The translations under genes were made by a program, and so were the position numbers. Below, in pieces: positions 1-12,700 of a DNA stretch of 64,000 nucleotides. The stretch is from positions 31,727,166 to 31,791,165 of the forward strand of contig JAJEKV010000003.1 of NCBI GenBank assembly GCA_021234155.1, read 5' to 3'. The DNA comes from Isoetes taiwanensis (Eukaryota; Streptophyta; Lycopodiopsida; Isoetales; Isoetaceae). The notes beneath the pieces were generated by a model. That model was not told where the DNA came from. It saw only the letters and a program-made list of their open reading frames with translations, and did no database searches. Within the stretch, counting starts at the first letter, position 1. Each line of letters opens with the position of its first letter.

Positions 1-15
1 CTGTGTTATGATCAG

Positions 16-2391
16 TTGCAGTTTTATCTTCAATTCAGGAAAGAGTATCATGAGATCAATATATGCCAGCAAACTTTTGAGAAGCTTAAACCCAGCTATA
101 TTAGGAGATTGCAAGAAAGAGAGACTTGCTGCTGCCAGTACCACATGCACCTTGATTTTGTCATGCAGGCAATTAATAACATGAGGTCTGATCCTTATGG
201 TGTGCACAAAGATTGCAAATGCGCATGCAGGGTATGTGGTCCAGGTCCAACATGCAATGCCAAGGACAATATTTTCAAATCTACAAGTGAGTATTGGAGA
301 AATGTGGTATGCCCCAAAGTAGAAGCAGATGAATGGCACAAACATGCATGTTTGATGCAGACCTGCAAGAAATGTGGTCTCAAGAGGTAATTTATTAACA
401 TAGCTCATATATATTGTTTAACTTTTCATTTCTATGATATCTAGATAACATATCTCATATATTGTTTAACTTTTCATTTCTATGATATCTAGCTTCTGAA
501 TATTCTCTTACAGTACTTTCTCTAATCCACTTTATACAGGATTCCAAAGTGTCCAAGGGAAACAAGTAAATCATTAGAACACCTGGTGGATTGGAAAGTT
601 TTTGAAAAAGTTAGTGTTGAGTTTGTGTTAGAAGGATCACATCAGAAATAGTAATTTGTTGATTCTACTACTTGCAGCAAGAAGCTGTTTCTAAGAGAAA
701 CCCTAAGAAGAAACCAACTAAAGTTACAAGATTGGCCTACAAGACTGGTACCCCTTTTGAATTTCAGGAACATGCAAGAAAAACAATGACAGCATTTGTG
801 CCACACAACTATAAGGCTCATTGGCAAGCAAAACAATTCAGACAATGTTTGGCAAGTTTTGGAGAAGACACAATAGTTTCTGTAATTGACTTTGCAGAAA
901 ACTATGGTTTCAAAGTTCAGCAGGAAGCGCAATCATGTCATTGGCACACTGACCAGGTATCCATTTTAGTTCATATCACTTACAGGTTTGGAAGGAAACA
1001 AGAGGTGGATGGCAATGACATCAAGAAGAAAAGAAAAGATATGAAGCAAAAAGATGATAACAGAGAAATTATAAAAGAGTGTCACTTCTATATTTCAGAT
1101 GATAAGTCTCATGACACTGAATTTGTACAGCATTGCCTCTTAAAACATGCCACTTGGTTGGAGGTAAATGGCATTCAATATTCCAAGCATTACGTATGGT
1201 CAGATGGTTGTTCATCTCAATTTAAGTCTTCAAGACCATTCTATTTCTTGGGTAGATGGTACAGAGATCTTGGGAAGGAGATTATTTGGAATTTCTTTGC
1301 CAGCTCGCATGGAAAAGGTGAGCATGATGGCCAAGGAGCAGTGGTAAAAAGATTTCTCACAAAGGAACAACTGAAGTATAATGGGAGAAAACTCCAGTGT
1401 GCTGCAGATGTCGTTCGATTTTTAAATGAATTCTTTACCAACAGCTCATCTGATTCCGATATACACAGGTAAGTACTGCACTTGTAGCACTTGAAGCACT
1501 TAGACCTGTATTTTATAGGCATTATTGTGCATGTTTTTTATGTATGTTTGGTGATACTTTACTAGTTTTGTACATATTGAAGGCCATTTATGTACAAATA
1601 TAACCTTTTGAACTTTTTTTTTTGGTTATTGGAATGTTTACTTACCTGTACAACACTTACAGTACTTACAGCAGTTAAGCACTTACAACACTTGATTAAT
1701 TGTTGCCTGCAGGTACTTTTGGGAAATTGATCCTCATAGTATAGGTAGATCAGAAAGGTATGATGCTCAGACTCTCAAAGGGACAACTAAAATTCATTGC
1801 ATCAGGCCTTTTGATAGAGAAAATCCTTTGAAGCTTGCACATAGACCTTTGTCATGTTTTTGCATGTCTTGCCAGCAAGGGAAATGGGACTCCTGTTGCA
1901 CTAAATCTCGTATAGGAGGTTGGAAGACAAATGAGTTGGTCCCAAAAAGAGCAGAAGTGCAGGAAATTCCTGACAATGAGGTTGAGTCTAAAGAGGAGGA
2001 GACTGATAGTGAAGATGATGGTGACCATGATCTGATCAGTTCTAATGTAGAAGTAGGTGACAATTTTGCAGTAAATGCAGAAGAAGGCAATGATGAGGGT
2101 GTAGACTTTTATGTCCTGAAATGTATTGAGACAAAGAACACATTACTAGATGATTATGAAGATGGCTGGGGCAATGTTTTTGGAATTGGTGAGGTCATAC
2201 TTTCTGGCTACTATTACAAACATGTGGAAGGAGAATTAAGTTTTCAACTTCTTTTAGACAAACCATCACCCACGATGTCTGACCACCTTGTTAGGCTTTG
2301 CAAATTTGACATGACTTTGGTGAAAGACAACCTGTATAATATGGATGAGCAGACATGCCAACAAATAATGAGCAGCCTGCCTTCAAGTTGA
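16..2391 (+). CDS. DDE-type transposase-like protein, copy 1 (5' exons outside window)
   Basis: Four exons fit GT-AG splicing and stay in frame: 16-386, 540-609, 678-1468 and 1713-2391. An acceptor AG at 14-15 shows that earlier exons lie left of the window. Exon 1 has a Cys/His cluster (TCCCQYH, then CKCACRVC). Exon 3 has three acidic motifs spaced like an RNase H-fold DDE domain: IDFAENY (Asp near 888), SDGCSSQFK (near 1203) and HGKGEHDG (near 1310). Exon 4 has CFCMSC and WDSCC, then an acidic linker and a globular end. I recall this motif set (DFAENY, SDGxxSQFK, HGKGxxDG, preceded by a CxCxxH motif) from many uncharacterised invertebrate proteins; that is memory, not a search. The relative at 60.3-63.3 kb shares domain order. 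The frame is open throughout the visible exons. The role as a transposase is inferred; I give no superfamily name. Confidence 0.72.
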
Positions 2392-2399
2392 TAACAGTT

Positions 2400-2800
2400 T
2401 AGGAACAGTTTCTTTACCACCAACAGCTCATCTGATTCCGATATAGACAGGTAAGTACTGCACTTGTAGCACTTGAAGCACTTAGACCTGTATTTTATAG
2501 GCATTATTGTGCATGCTTTTTATGTATGTTTGGTGATACTTTACTAGTTTTGTACATATTGAAGGCCATTTAGGTACAAATATAACATTTTGAACTTTTT
2601 TTTTTTTTATTATTGGAATGTTTACTTACCTGTACAACACTTACAAGATACTTACAAAGAAGAAGCACTTACAAAGACCATTACTTGTTGCCCGCGGTAC
2701 TTTTTGGGAAATTGATCCTCATAGTATAAATAGATCGAAAAGGTACAATGCAAATTTTATCAAAGGGACAACTAAAATTCATTGCAGCAATTGTGCAAAG
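2400..2800 (+). repeat. Partial tandem duplication of the preceding transposase-like gene
   Basis: Bases from about 2407 to 2790 repeat 1428-1803: the end of exon 3 including its GTAAGT donor, the whole intron, and the start of exon 4 (FWEIDPHSI). The copy has drifted by small indels and substitutions. It starts within 20 bases of the stop codon of the intact exon 4, so it is a duplicated internal segment, not a second gene. I see no gene between 2801 and 2937. Confidence 0.85.
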
Positions 2801-2937
2801 AAGATAAAAATATTCATTGATAACTTAATAATTATATCCAGATCCAAAGGATATATCAAAATGTATACAAAATTGGCCAGCCTACATGAACAACAAAAAT
2901 GGCTAGCTGTCTGTTGACTATTTACAATTTGTTTCAC

Positions 2938-5900
2938 CTAACTATTTACAAATTGTTTCAGGTGTTGCAAGGCAGAGTTGTTGATGAACTTGCTATCTGC
3001 CTGTTCAGTCAGCCACTTCACAAATGTAGAGTAATAGACATCAAAAGAAACCTGCTGAGGAACTGTTAACATTGCTGCATCCAACCTCTCAAGAATGTCC
3101 ACGGCCTGCAGGTCAAAGAAATCCACATATTGTGCTCTCTTCAATAATGTCTTCCAGTTATCATCCATTGCAAGCTGATACAACAATGGAAATGTGGAAT
3201 CCACTAGCAAACTTGAACTTGACTTAAATTCTTCAATCCTCATGCTTGCTGCAATAACAGTTGTATAAGGTGGAGACAAGAATGTCTTATAAACTGAGTC
3301 ATCAACCAAAATACATCTGTCACTGTATTGAGGAAACTGGCAGTACACCTTATCCAAAGGTTTCATGAACACTGGTTTGTCATGTCCAGGTAACGTGAAA
3401 GGCATTTTGTCACAAAACTCTTGTCCCCAAATAAAAACAAACCTCTGTTTAAGTAATGGACACAACTTCTGTAACACTTCATTTGTATTGAAAGAAGTCA
3501 TAGATGACCATATAGCCAAGTCATAGTGAACACTTACCTTGTTCAAAAATTCTGTAACACCAGGCCTGAATAAAACTATCTTGTTTTTTGTATACTCTAT
3601 AATGTGTGGGCCAGGTATTTCAAGTTTTTCAGACTTTGAATATGTTTTAACCAAAACACCATTTAGGTCCATAATCAATAGCTTTCTACTCACCATGATA
3701 TCTCTGCTATGTGTTGCTTTACCTAATTCTTCACTTGTTGAACCTGCTGGCTCAACACTGGCTGGCTCAACACTTGCTGGCACACTTGCTGGCTGAACAC
3801 TTGCTGGCACACTTGCTGGCTCAACACTTGCTGGCAAACTTGCTGGCAAACTTGCTGGCTCAACACTTGCTGGCTCAACACTTGTTTCAAATGTTTTGGC
3901 AACTGTATCAACACAATGTTGAACCATTGTTCTGTCAACTATATTTTCTGGAACAAAAGCTGGCTCAACACTTGTTGATTTGTCAAGTGCTTGAGTCTCA
4001 AGTGTAAATTCAAGAGTCATTGGCTTCACTTTTGTTTCTGCTCTCCTTTTCTTCACTTTATTGATGATGTTTGATTTCTCTTTTTCATTATCAAATTTGT
4101 TTGAATTTCGTGCAGACCTACATTAGAACAAAACAAATTCAAACAACCATTGCAAAGCAATTTAAATTTTTATGATTAATAACACTCAAATGGTTACAAT
4201 GAACACTCAAATACCTTCTAATGGCTACAACACTTCCTTTCATTGATATGGAATTATCTCCAATTGTCCCTGCATGGAATCAAGGCCAGCTAATTTTCAT
4301 GTAACAGACTCTTGATTGAGACAGATTCATTTTTGTCATTCAGAGCATCAAGTATAGCTTGAAATAGAATACCTTCTTTTGGAGTTGGAACCTGATCTTC
4401 TACTTCAACAGCAGCAGTGGCAGCAGATTGACCTGTAGAGATGATGCTTTCCCAAGTAGAAGCATTATTAAGTGCTACAAGTGCTTCATCTGTTGTCTGT
4501 TGCAACTCTAAACTTGTATTCTCATCAGCCTCTAATGCATCTTTCAGATTCTTCTTGCTTCTGAATGGATAAGTCCTCTTAGGTGCTTCTCCTTTCATGC
4601 TTGTTGTTTCTTTGCTTTTCTGTTTCTTTGGAACCTGCACTTTTGATTTGGGTGAAATTCTCCTTTTCTTCGAATGTTCCTTCACCACTTCCACTTCCAT
4701 CTCTGTGTCAATCTGTACATGTGACTCAGAATTAGCTATCCCCTCAACAACATTCCCAAGGTTTTCTATAGCAGCATCACCCTCATCATCTGTTAATATA
4801 ACATTATTTGCTCCAATCTTAAAAGGAGATCTTGAAGTTGAGGGCATCAGAGCAAGATTTCCAAGAGTTGATCTGCTATCATGTACAATGGAAGGTGATC
4901 CTGTATTTTCAAGCACTGTCTCCTCCACATGCACTGTCATACCAAGCTCTAAAAATAAAGCAGAACTGATAGCTGTAGTGCAAACAATGCATTTACCTTT
5001 AGCCAACAAAGCTGTGCACATTAAGTGATACTCATGATCACATTTTAGTTTTACTTGATAACTCAGAATTGCTGGAGAAAGCTAATCCACATGCAAACAC
5101 AAGCGCCCTCAAATAGCACAGGTAAGTCTCTACTAACTGCATTGACTCTGATTGGTGAAAATTTCATACCTTTCAGATCTTCCAAGTTTTTGAGGTTTGA
5201 TCTCAGTATTGAGAGGTTAGCATCCTTCATGTGAAGTTCACCTTGCAATTCATCCCTTCTTGATGCTGTGTTTGGATTGATCTTCTTGAAACTTGCCATT
5301 TTCTTTGCTGCATAGGTCTCAAGCATAATACTTGTTTCAAGCTCAGCAATGTCTTTCTCTAACTCTGGAGTTACCTGCAAAGATTTTTTGAGTTCTAATT
5401 CCTTTTTCATTTGCTCAATATTATTGTTTGCTTCTGCCACATTGCCACTTAAAGCCTGGTTTGAGAGATCCTCTGCTGCCAATGTGACAAGGATGTCATT
5501 CAACTCCAATGCACAAGTTTCTCTCTCACTAGAAATTCTGGTGATCTCATTCTCGATCAGTTCTACATTCTGTAAAATTTTTGTGTTCAGAATGAAAGAT
5601 TCTACTGCCAACTTCTTTTCCGCTTCAGCTTCTACCGTCTTCTTCTCTATATTACTTTTTGGTTCCAATGTTTCAGGCTTCCTACACCTCCTGTATTTCA
5701 TAATTTGAGCTCCAGCAGCAGCCCAATTTACCTTGTGCTTTTCAGGATTTCTTTGTGCAGATATGCAATTTTCCCATGCAAAAGCATAGGCTATCTATTT
5801 TCTGACCTCATTGTTGCATAATCCCTCACTTTGATAAAGCTTTTTTTATCAATGTTTGTAATTCTTCTTTCAGATGTGACTGTACCAGCGAGATTTTTAT

Positions 5901-6056
5901 ACTCTGTCTGGAATTTATCTCTTCTCTCCAAACTGATAGCCAATCTTCAGTGGTGATTTTTTTCTCCAAATATTTCATTTTTAGGGCCGGAATTAGACCA
6001 TCATCCGACAATCCATGCATTTCCACAAAATCTTCTACTGTCACTGCTTCGCCCAT
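2938..6056 (-). CDS. Coiled-coil / RING-like / FCP1-type phosphatase-domain protein
   Basis: A multi-exon minus-strand gene. Start exon near 6056-5830 (MGEAVTVEDFVEMHG). Then a long coiled-coil exon, about 5790-5063. Then an exon with CDHEYHLMC and CIVC, like the second half of a RING finger, followed by a basic, disordered stretch (5050-4290). Then small exon 4269-4215 and last exon 4117-2938. The last two junctions keep phase (AG+G = Arg). The last exon carries Pro/Glu/Ser repeats and an FCP1/NLI-interacting-factor fold: MDLNGVLV, FRPGVTEFL, WSSMT and ILVDDS are visible. Classical FCP1 enzymes use DxDx(T/V) at the active site; here the second Asp is Asn (DLNG). I recall the same variant in plant FCP1-domain proteins, so it may be a family trait, but activity is doubtful. 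The joins near 5800 and 5050-5090 are unresolved, so the region could be two genes or a damaged one. Confidence 0.55.
3738..3890 (-). repeat. Coding minisatellite (Ser-Val-Glu/Pro-Pro-Ala repeats)
   Basis: About ten copies of a 12-15-bp unit (GCTGGCTCAACACTT and shorter variants on the plus strand) sit inside the FCP1-like gene. They give a run of SVEPA, SVPA and SLPA peptides just ahead of the phosphatase domain. The unit keeps the reading frame. Confidence 0.85.
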
Positions 6057-6059
6057 TCT

Positions 6060-6190
6060 GATGCAAAGAATTTGGCTTTCGGTATGGCTATGGCGCGAGA
6101 AAATTCGTCTAAAAGCTATGGCTATGGCGCGACAAAGTTATAGCTAGCGCTTATGGCTATGGCGTATGGTTATGGCGCGGAAACTGCCAG
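6060..6190. repeat. Short repeats of a GGCTATGGCGCG-like motif
   Basis: The stretch just upstream of the FCP1-like gene start holds several copies of GCTATGGCTATGGCGCG and variants, partly overlapping. It lies between the start codon of that gene and the truncated end of DUF7869 copy A. It may be the terminus of an element, but I cannot find a partner. Confidence 0.5.
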
Positions 6191-6230
6191 CATTAAATGC
6201 GTGACACAAGGCCGACGGGACCCAAGTGCT

Positions 6231-8198
6231 TTAGGTGCTGGGTGCTGTCGCGTTTTTTTGATCACTAGTATAGAATTTACACCCTCTTTCAAAAATACCC
6301 ACAGCTGTTAAGTAGGATAGGAAAGAAAACATCCATTTGTTCTTATTTTGACTAGCACAATTATCTAGTTGCAAGAGGAGCTTTCTGGGCAGATCTCGAG
6401 GTTTAGCACGAGATGTTGAAGCTCCAACATGTTCATTAGGTCCATTCCTCCTAAATCTTGCCTTGCTAAACTTTTCAATACTATTAGGGGTTCCATCCAA
6501 CAATGCACTATGTAGTGCCCGGCTAGTCAGGGATCCTCGTAGGTGACCATTGTAACCCTTCTCATAGTTTCTTAAACACCTCATGATACTCCCAATGTGA
6601 AAATCTGGACCATCACTCCACAACTCTAAACTAAAATGGCCATAATAGGTCTGAGACTGCCCATGCAATATTGCCCCAGTCATTGAAATCTGCAAAGGGT
6701 ATGATCTTCCACATGACTTAGGAATGTACTTGAATTGTGGAAGACAAGTCTTCTGTTGGTCCATTTTATCATGTATAATACATAGATAGTTATTAGGTTC
6801 CATTGCGGATAAGGTCCTCCACATCCAATAAGTTGATCTACATGATAGTTGATCCGTCATATGGTCCTTCATATGTTCCCTTATCTTTGCCCTTAGACTT
6901 GGTTGCACAGCCTTATCTAGTGTCTCCTTCAACTTAGCACATAAATTGCACTTGGCAAAGTTGTTTGAAGTTGCTATGGTCACATGCTTGAAATGCTTAT
7001 TCCATAGCCTACTAAAACTGGGTCGGGATATAGAGGCCACTCCAAGTTCCCCGGCAATGCATTTATTTCCTCTAATATGCTCTTTCCTGGGTACAATGGG
7101 ATGGCAATCTCTTTTCAACAATAACTCTACCCCTCTTTCATCCTTCTTACTCTTATGTGGCATGTTTTCTCGCATTGAAATCCACATATCTTTCAAATAT
7201 TTCCTTTGGTACTATAGTTCTTGAGGTAGGCCTTACTAGGTCGTTGTTCCCATGCAATGCAATTTTACTACCATTTTCATGTCTCTTTTGCCGGTTGTTG
7301 CCAAGAAGAGGTTGGAATTCCATGTATAGCCATCCATGCTTTTGAACATATCCACTTTCCATTCAATGGGAATCTTTTTAGCCTTTGATCTTTCATCCCC
7401 AATTGCATAGCCAAATATGGTGTACATGAAATTCCTCCTGCTATCACACTTATGTTCCCGATATGTAGCCCTTGCTCCCACCAACTCCTCTATTGTGAAC
7501 ATTCTAACACAAGAAGCCCAACAACATTCACCTCCTCTAACCTTCATCATAGCTTCGGAGAACAATCATAATCGACTTGCATCTTTTGGTGGGATAATGT
7601 TTGAAAGTTGGAAGTGGCCTCTTGCTATCTTGTGTGAACATTGTTGACAATGGTTCTACATCTATAGGAAACGTGTAGTTCCCCTCGGTTGAATATCTGT
7701 CCCTAGGCCATGCAACAATAGTTGGAACCTCTAGTTGCTTCACACAAGCTAGGCATTCTTGTTTGCCCAACCCTTTTCCTTCCAATTGTCATATAATTTT
7801 GAGATTGCCACACCTAACCTTTGTCCTCCCCGATCTTTCATCATTCAATCGTTTGCATTGATAGGATCTGCTAGAACAATAATCCCTTCTCCCATCTTTG
7901 CCTCTCATTTTGCATGCATGCAGGATCTTGACCTTTTTGTTTTTCCAATCCACCCGAGTATAAAGTACAATTTCCTTTCCTTTGGCATCATCCTTTTCAT
8001 TTGAGGTCTTTTCCTTTCCTTTGCCATCATCAACATCATTTGGAGTCTTTTCCTTTCCTTTGCCATCATCAACATCATTTGAGGTATTTTCCTTTCCTTG
8101 GCCATCATGTTCATTAGTTGGGGATTTTTCCTTGCCTTGATCAGCATCATTGGGGGCTTTTTTTTTAGCATTTTGCATGCCATTGACCTAGAATGCAT
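6231..8198 (-). pseudogene. DUF7869-type transposon protein, copy A (truncated, broken)
   Basis: Minus-strand pieces run from an N-terminal lysine-rich repeat region (from about 8178) through a zinc-like CCWASC motif (near 7525) to a core with CNLCAKLKE, IIHDKMDQ and LQLDNCASQNKN (7196-6231). The core matches copies B and C of this window and the DUF7869 family as I remember it. Copies B and C continue into GHTHDDIDALFG; copy A stops before that block, so its 3' end is missing. The pieces lie in different frames between 7785 and 7153, so the gene is broken by several frameshifts or unresolved introns. The core may be a metal-binding nuclease of a DNA transposon; this is inferred from its multi-copy nature and neighbours. 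Confidence 0.62.
7985..8135 (-). repeat. Coding tandem repeat (about 42 bp)
   Basis: Three to four units of about 42 bp (CCTTTCCTTTGCCATCATC on the plus strand) encode repeated Asp-Asp-Gly-Lys-Gly-Lys-Glu-Lys stretches near the N-terminus of DUF7869 copy A. Confidence 0.8.
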
Positions 8199-9728
8199 AA
8201 AAACATATAGTAAGTTAGCATATCCAAATAATCTCTCATTAACATGTTCATAAATGAAAGCCTCATATATGTCTTATTCTATTTGATCATTCTATTTATA
8301 TAATGGGATTCCCCAAGTTATTTTCCTCAACATTATATATAAATAAAACCCTCTACTTATAACCTTCTAACTTTTATCCTATAATAACCTTAGCAACAAC
8401 TTTTAAGGTTATTAATTATAGGTTAGCAGTTTTAAGGTTAAGAAGTTTATTATAGGTTATTATAGGTTAGAAATTTTAAGGTTGGAAAGTTATTGTAGGT
8501 TAAAAGTTTTAAGGTTAGAACTAAGTTTTAAGGTTAGTTTTAAGGTCACTAACTTAACTATTAACTTATAACTTTTAAACTATTAACTTATAACTTATAA
8601 CTTAAATATTAACTATTAACTTATAACTATTAACAACTAACTTAACTATTAACTCATAACTTTTAAACTTTTAAAGTCACGGTCCTTAAAACAAAAAATC
8701 TTTGTAATAAATTTTCGCGGCAGTGATAATTGCACGGTACGAAATTTTGAAGGCAGTTATTATTTGAAGTTAGCATTCGTTTTCGAACTGCTTTCTCTCA
8801 CTTTCGAACTTTTCGCATTCCAAACTAATTCCAGGCGCTTCCGCTTCCAATTCCAGGCTTCCGCTTCTGCTTCCAATCTCGGCTTCCAAATTCGGCTTTT
8901 ATCTGCTTCTCGGCTTCTATCTGCTTCAATCTCGACTTCTCGGCTTCTATATGCTAAACTCGGCTTCTATCTGCTTTTTATCTGCTTTTATCTGCGTTTT
9001 CGAGGTTTTCGGCTTCTACAATCATCTGCTTTAGGGTTTTCGGCTCAAAGATGTTTTCGGCTCAAAGGTTTGTAGGCTCTGTACAATGTCTCTGGCTTTT
9101 TTGGCTTTTCGGCTCTCTACAATCTCTCTGGCTTTGAACCGCCCGCCCGTCCGCCCGCCACTTGAATTTCTTCGCATCCGTCAGCGTCCGCCCGGCGTCC
9201 GTCCGTCCGTCACTTGAATTTTAAAATTTGAATTTGAATTTCCCGCCCATCCGCCAATTGAATTCTAAAATTTGAATTCCCCGCCCGTCCGCCACTTGAA
9301 TTTTAAAATTTGAATTCCCCGCCACTTTTCGCATATATTGTGCCAGTCCCTGTCTCAAAGCCGTTTATAAAAATCTTGGGTACGATATGGTAAAAAGTGG
9401 CTTTTCGTCCTCGTATTCGCAGGTTGCGATTTTACGCTCCCCGTCCTCGCTTCAACATTCGTAGGTACTTGCGCCTGAGAGGACTTGGCCGCCAAGGCAG
9501 GGCGCTCGTCAGACGTCTATTGCGCCTTTCATTGGTTCCTCAGGAGAGTTATTTGATTTGTGTTGCTTTGTACAGCATGCGCTTCTTTGGGCGCTACCTT
9601 CAGTTGCAGGCGCTTCACTTGGTTAGCAGGCGCTTCTTCATTTCATAGCAGGCGCTTCTTCATTTGATTGCAGGCGCTTCCTTTATTTTGAAGGCGCCTA
9701 CTTGATTCAAGGCTCTTTCCTTCTTTCA
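8199..9728. other. Repeat-rich intergenic region between DUF7869 copies A and B
   Basis: No convincing gene. About 8330-8680 is AT-rich with many TTATAGGTTA / TAACTTATAACTT units. About 8830-9070 repeats CGGCTTCTATCTGCTT. About 9130-9330 repeats a unit of CCGCCCGTCCGCCACTTGAA followed by an AT-rich half. About 9555-9720 repeats GCAGGCGCTTC five times. The last block runs directly up to the start codon of copy B and may be its 5' leader or promoter. Confidence 0.6.
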
Positions 9729-12700
9729 ATGGCAGATTCTCGATCTACAATGATGCCAAGGTTAGTGACTGTTCTGTTTTAGTTTAACTGTCAGCAATTT
9801 CTCCTATAAGTACAGAATAATGTTTCTACCCTGTAGTAATCTGTAGTAACCTGTAACAATCCAGGAAATAATCTGTAGTCTGTTGTAATCTGTAGTAATC
9901 TGTAACAATCTGTAATAATCTTGTAGTTTGTAGTAATATCTACTAATGTGTAATCTGTAATCTTTAGTAATCTGTAGTGATCTGTACTGTGTAATCTGCT
10001 TTCCTAAGTTTTCCTGTCTTGTTTCCTAAGGAAGCCAAATGGCGCTGGTGCGCCATTAGAGCAAATGGCGCTGGTGCGCCATTAAATCAAATAGCGCAGG
10101 CGCGCCATTTGCCTCCAAATAGCGCAGCCGCGCCATTAAGGCAAATGGCGCGGCTGCGCTATTTTGTGGCAAATGGCGCGGCTGCGCTATTTGAACAAAT
10201 GGCGCACTCGCGCCATTTGCCTGTTTTGTGAATATTTTATGGTTATTTCCGCGGGGTTTCTAACAATGTGTGTGTCATTGGATGCTTGCAGGAAAAGGAC
10301 CTTGCAGAACTTCCTCTGTGGTGACGTGGTTGTTGCTAGGGGGCATGAACTGCATAGAGGGCACCTACATGGAAAGAACATTGACTACTTTAGGAACGTC
10401 GTCGTGGAGGTTACTGAAGCCATAATTCCATCCCATGTGCTTCCCATTCCATGTGCAGACGCGGATAATGTTGTTGAAGCCGTAGGCACATTTATCGAAT
10501 GGCCTAGACATGACATGAGAATCTGTCCAGATGCTTCACCTGTATCATCATCTGATACGAAAACCCCAACCTGCCTAGTAGTTCCTCTACATCGTCATCA
10601 CCCAGTTCTCCTTCATCTCAGCCAATGAGCAACACGGAGAACTTGGTGAACTTATGCAAAGGACAACGCTTGTTGTTGGCGAGGTCATTGGTCGAATAGA
10701 AGTAGCATCCATGGGAAGGATGTGGATGCACGGAACGTGGTTGTGCAAGTTACCGAGACTGTGGTGCCAACTCACGTGCTTCCGATTGCATGCAATGTGC
10801 GGGTGCGGATAATATTGCGAGGGCACATTCATCGAATGGCCTCAAAGCGATATACGTTTTCATGGCATTGATGCAGCCCATGATGAGACACCAAGATCAG
10901 ACATGGGGACACCTACCTCACACAACTCATACATAGAATCTGTGGAGGCAGTACCAGATGCAGATGAAGAGATTGATCCATAAGTGGATTTAGCTACTCG
11001 GTTTGCTCGCAGAATACCATCAGATGATGATGAGCCATCACCTAGTTACTCAAGAACGAAACTCTTCAAATGCAAAGGCCACATTCTCCATTCTTGTACT
11101 AGAACTAAATATCACGAAGCTATAATTCTATTCAGTGATCCACAGGATGTTGTTGATGATGAATTCTTAGGAGACACAAAGGTTGGCCTTTGTGTTGGAA
11201 AGGTGCTTCCTGAACTAATGAAAGAGGATCTGAGATGTCATGCTTGTGCAGAAGGGCCAAGTGAGAATGCACTTGTTCGGTGGGAAAAATAGCGATGTGA
11301 TGTTCTTTGGATGGAAGGACTGCCTCACAATATCTGCAAGCTCGAGAAGCTAAAGAAAATGAGGATATAGAGCTAGAATCATTTGAGGACAACATTCAGG
11401 CTTAATTCAAACGAAAGAGGAAGTATACTTACACACATAGGATTCCAAGAGAGCCCAAGGGAAAAAGCAAAGAGGAAAGGCTATGCTCCACAACTTCAAT
11501 CAATAAGTTCATGAAGTCAAGCTGCTGCAAAAATACTTGCAACAAGAAACTTACCAAGCATCAAGTACGTGAATTAAGAAAAGATTTTTTATCCCAACCA
11601 TAAAATGCAAGGGTTACGTTTTTTTGACGTCTTTGAGTGTGACTTACACAGAGAAGGAGAGGGGCGGATAGTGCTCAAAGGGGATGGAATTGCCCGGGCG
11701 GGTGGCGCATGGCTTTAGGTATCGGTCGACCAACATTTTACAATTGGAGAAATAGATTTGAAGCGAGGTGCAAAGGTAGTCAACATGGTAATACTTGGCT
11801 CTAAGAAGCCTAGATCCACTACACCGCCACCAAATGTGTGCTAGACATGATTCATTCGGAGAATGCTGAAAGTATTCCCCATAGGAGCAAAAGAGGTAGA
11901 GATGATGTAAGAGAAAACGTACGCAAGCTTCCTTCCATTCTTAATAAGAAGCTTATACATAAAGAAGTTGGTGCAGTCGTTGAAGAGCTTACAGGAACAA
12001 CTGTAGCCTTGAACTCTTTTTATAGTATATGGAAAAGGGAATTTCCAGATGTTAGCATTGCAAAAAATACAGCCTTCTCTAAATGCAACATCTGCATGGT
12101 AATTAAGCAAAAGCTGGAAAAAACAAAAGATACAAGAGAGAGACGAAAGCTTGCAATTCAACGTCGGGCTCATATGCTAGAGCAACGTTCTTGCAGAAGT
12201 CAATATTGGCATTGGAGAGCATTGTCACAAATGGGTCTCCGTAAAAAAATCATCTATGTATAATACATGATAAGATGGATCAGGTTAAGACTTTAGTGCC
12301 TAGAAGTCATCATCTAGCAAAATCTGTATGGAGAGGTGATCGCTTGAAGAGCAGTTTGACAGGAGCTCTGACTCATGGGCATGGATTTATGGAAAGATGA
12401 TTCAAACTTCCACAATGGTTCACTTTCTAGGATATTGCATAACTTGGTATTGGTACAAGAGGACAAGATAGGTGACTTGTGTGGAAGTAAGCCTGCAGAT
12501 TGCAAATGGATGCAAGCAGTCAAGGATACCAATCCTTTGAAGAACAAACTTGCTTCTATGGCGTAAGTATTGCCAAATGCTTCAACTACAACGAATCTCG
12601 AGGTGTTCAACCCTCTCCCAAAATCTCTATTTGCAACTTGATAATGCATCAGGGCAAAACAAAAATAGGTATGTCTTCTCATACTTATCTTATTTGACTT

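Noticed and set aside
3711-4007. Plus-strand and alternative minus-strand frames rich in Leu-Ala or Ser-Gln
   Set aside because: They are frame shadows of the minisatellite inside the FCP1-like gene.
5826-6056. A simple in-phase splice from the first FCP1-gene exon (donor at 5829) to the 5790 acceptor
   Set aside because: The phases do not match, so I did not claim this junction.
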